A stretch of 64,000 nucleotides of DNA from Clostridia bacterium UC5.1-2E3. GTDB taxonomy: Bacteria > Bacillota > Clostridia > Lachnospirales > Lachnospiraceae. Each line of letters opens with the position of its first letter. Position 1 is the stretch's first letter. The position numbers and the translations under genes were made by a program. The stretch covers positions 34,562-98,561 of the forward strand of contig BBZO01000010.1 of assembly GCA_001304875.1 (NCBI GenBank), written 5' to 3'. Positions 63,120 through 64,000 of the stretch are shown here, piece after piece. The notes under the pieces were generated by a model. It was given only the letters and a program-made list of their open reading frames with translations. It did not search any database and was not told where the DNA came from.

Positions 63120-63959
63120 TTAGTACAGGTAACAGGACAGGGTTTCGCGTATGCGAAGCCCTGCATTTTTATACAGGGCGACGGCGGCGGTGTTGTCGCC
63201 GGAGACTTGCAGAAGCAGCGACGGGAACCCGCAGCTGCAGGCGATTTCAAGTGCCCGCCGGAAGGCGGATTTCCCCAGACCGCGGCCGCGAAACTCCGGC
63301 TGGATATAAAAGCCGTAGAAGTAAACGGAGCCGTTTAAAGGGGATAGGAAAAATTCGCCGACCTGCCGTCCGCCGTCCTCGATCGTATACCGTTTTCCGT
63401 CCGCCGGCAGTGTGTGGCTGAGGCCGTTGGGCGGTTCTGCGGCGGATGAGGAAGACGGACACAGCGGCTCCAGCGCAATCTCCATCATATACTCGTCGTT
63501 TATGTGCTCCGCCTCCAATGCCTCAAGGGTCTTCAATGCAGCGGGGCAGCAGTTGTCCACGGTGAACAGGAGATCTGCATCTGGAAAATCCTCCAGAATC
63601 ATATCCAGAAGCGCAGAAAAACAGCCCTGTCTCCGCGCGGCCGGGGCCGTGAAGGCTGAGACCTCCGCCGTCTGGGAACCGGCGGCAGCTTTCTTAGGTG
63701 TCTGATCGCCTGCATTCAGCCCGTCCGGCACGCAGACCGCCGCGGCGGCCAGAAGCCGCGCTTGCTCCGGACCGTGGGCTCCCGTAGAGGAATCGTTCTC
63801 CCAGAGCAGATAAAACAGATCTGCCTCCTCAAACGGAAATGTGATGCGAAGCGGCTCCGCCTCCCGGCACGAGGCGGCGAGTGCCTCGATCTGCGCGGTC
63901 TGGCTGGCGGTGAGGTGTGTGGTTTTTATGGTTTGGAAGTCTGGGTTCATATCGTTCAT
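63120..63959 (-). CDS. GNAT family N-acetyltransferase
   Basis: About 279 residues from ATG 63959 (a GTG two codons earlier is possible); no clear ribosome site is seen, and TATACT at about 63974-63969 is close to the start. The C-terminal GNAT domain shows YGFYIQPEFRGRGLGKSAFR with the acetyl-CoA loop RGRGLG and LLQVSGDNTAAVALYKNAGL. The N-terminal part holds a second, weaker acetyltransferase-like region (AAAAVCVPDGLNAG, FSALLDMILEDF). A double-GNAT layout is possible. Substrate unknown. Confidence 0.8.
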   Translation of the reverse strand: MNDMNPDFQTIKTTHLTASQTAQIEALAASCREAEPLRITFPFEEADLFYLLWENDSSTGAHGPEQARLLAAAAVCVPDGLNAGDQTPKKAAAGSQTAEVSAFTAPAARRQGCFSALLDMILEDFPDADLLFTVDNCCPAALKTLEALEAEHINDEYMMEIALEPLCPSSSSAAEPPNGLSHTLPADGKRYTIEDGGRQVGEFFLSPLNGSVYFYGFYIQPEFRGRGLGKSAFRRALEIACSCGFPSLLLQVSGDNTAAVALYKNAGLRIRETLSCYLY

Positions 63960-64000
63960 GTTCACAGTATAGCATATCCGTCAAGCTTGTGGAAGAGCGC

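Noticed and set aside
1..64000. tRNA, rRNA or CRISPR arrays
   Set aside because: I found no cloverleaf with a GTTCRA arm, rRNA blocks or regularly spaced repeats in this window.
1..64000. Many broken genes as true pseudogenes
   Set aside because: The breaks hit essential genes evenly and lie largely in homopolymers, so error is more likely than decay.

Overview
The window reads as a chromosome segment of a gut-type Clostridia, most likely Lachnospiraceae. The signs are a SCIFF ranthipeptide precursor and maturase next to SecDF-Tgt-YajC, a LytTR/GHKL two-component pair, a class III fructose-bisphosphatase, a carboxyspermidine-type polyamine operon, a Spo0E-like protein with Spo0A-like boxes, and strong AGGAGG ribosome sites with frequent GTG/TTG starts. 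Most of the window is GC-rich. AT-rich patches at about 7.4-11.1 kb, 15.9-17.1 kb, 42.7-46.3 kb and 50.2-51.4 kb hold the accessory genes. Almost every long gene, including essential ones (fbp, ilvB, serA, glmM, secDF), is broken by one or more single-base frameshifts, mostly in or near short homopolymers or repeated bases. I read these as sequencing or assembly errors and give one span per gene, naming the approximate break points.

Layout. 1-7.3 kb: a plus-strand run of secreted or membrane proteins (a propeller-like protein, a DUF5067 lipoprotein, two paralogous lipoproteins flanking a zinc-ribbon membrane protein and a double TPM-domain protein, and a DUF6935-like protein). 7.4-11.07 kb: the recombination end of an integrative element (receiver-like protein, leader ORF with terminator, sigma-like protein, candidate structured RNA, small protein, large serine recombinase, tandem 23-bp dyad repeat). 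11.1-15.9 kb: an EF-G/TetM-like GTPase fused to a NYN nuclease domain, then a Na+/alanine symporter. 15.9-17.1 kb: a two-gene AT-rich DUF1828/DUF6978-type island. 17.2-23.0 kb: a minus-strand polyamine operon (speA-speE-speB-carboxyspermidine dehydrogenase-decarboxylase) with a terminator in its leader. 23.4-27.4 kb: an acyltransferase-like membrane protein, a LytTR regulator with its GHKL kinase, and a TIGR04086-type membrane protein. 27.5-32.8 kb: scfA-scfB-secDF-tgt-yajC. 33.0-41.1 kb: leuB-ilvD-ilvB-serC-serA-DUF1015. 41.2-42.5 kb: an M23 peptidase. 42.7-45.8 kb: a single AT-rich gene for a protein of about 1,000 residues with a central metallophosphoesterase domain. 46.3-50.2 kb: thioesterase, metallo-beta-lactamase-fold protein, fbp, DUF1700. 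50.6-53.3 kb: DUF3800 protein and an OmpR/histidine kinase pair, divergent from 53.5-60.1 kb, an RND pump with adaptor and two TolC-like proteins. 60.2-64.0 kb: glmM, lgt, spo0E-like gene, a small membrane protein and a GNAT acetyltransferase.

The best candidates for under-described biology are the terminated structured RNA plus recombinase-end repeats at 8.8-11.07 kb, the GTPase-NYN fusion, the large metallophosphoesterase island, the RND-TolC-TolC operon in an apparently monoderm organism, and the Spo0A-like box cluster ahead of lgt-spo0E.
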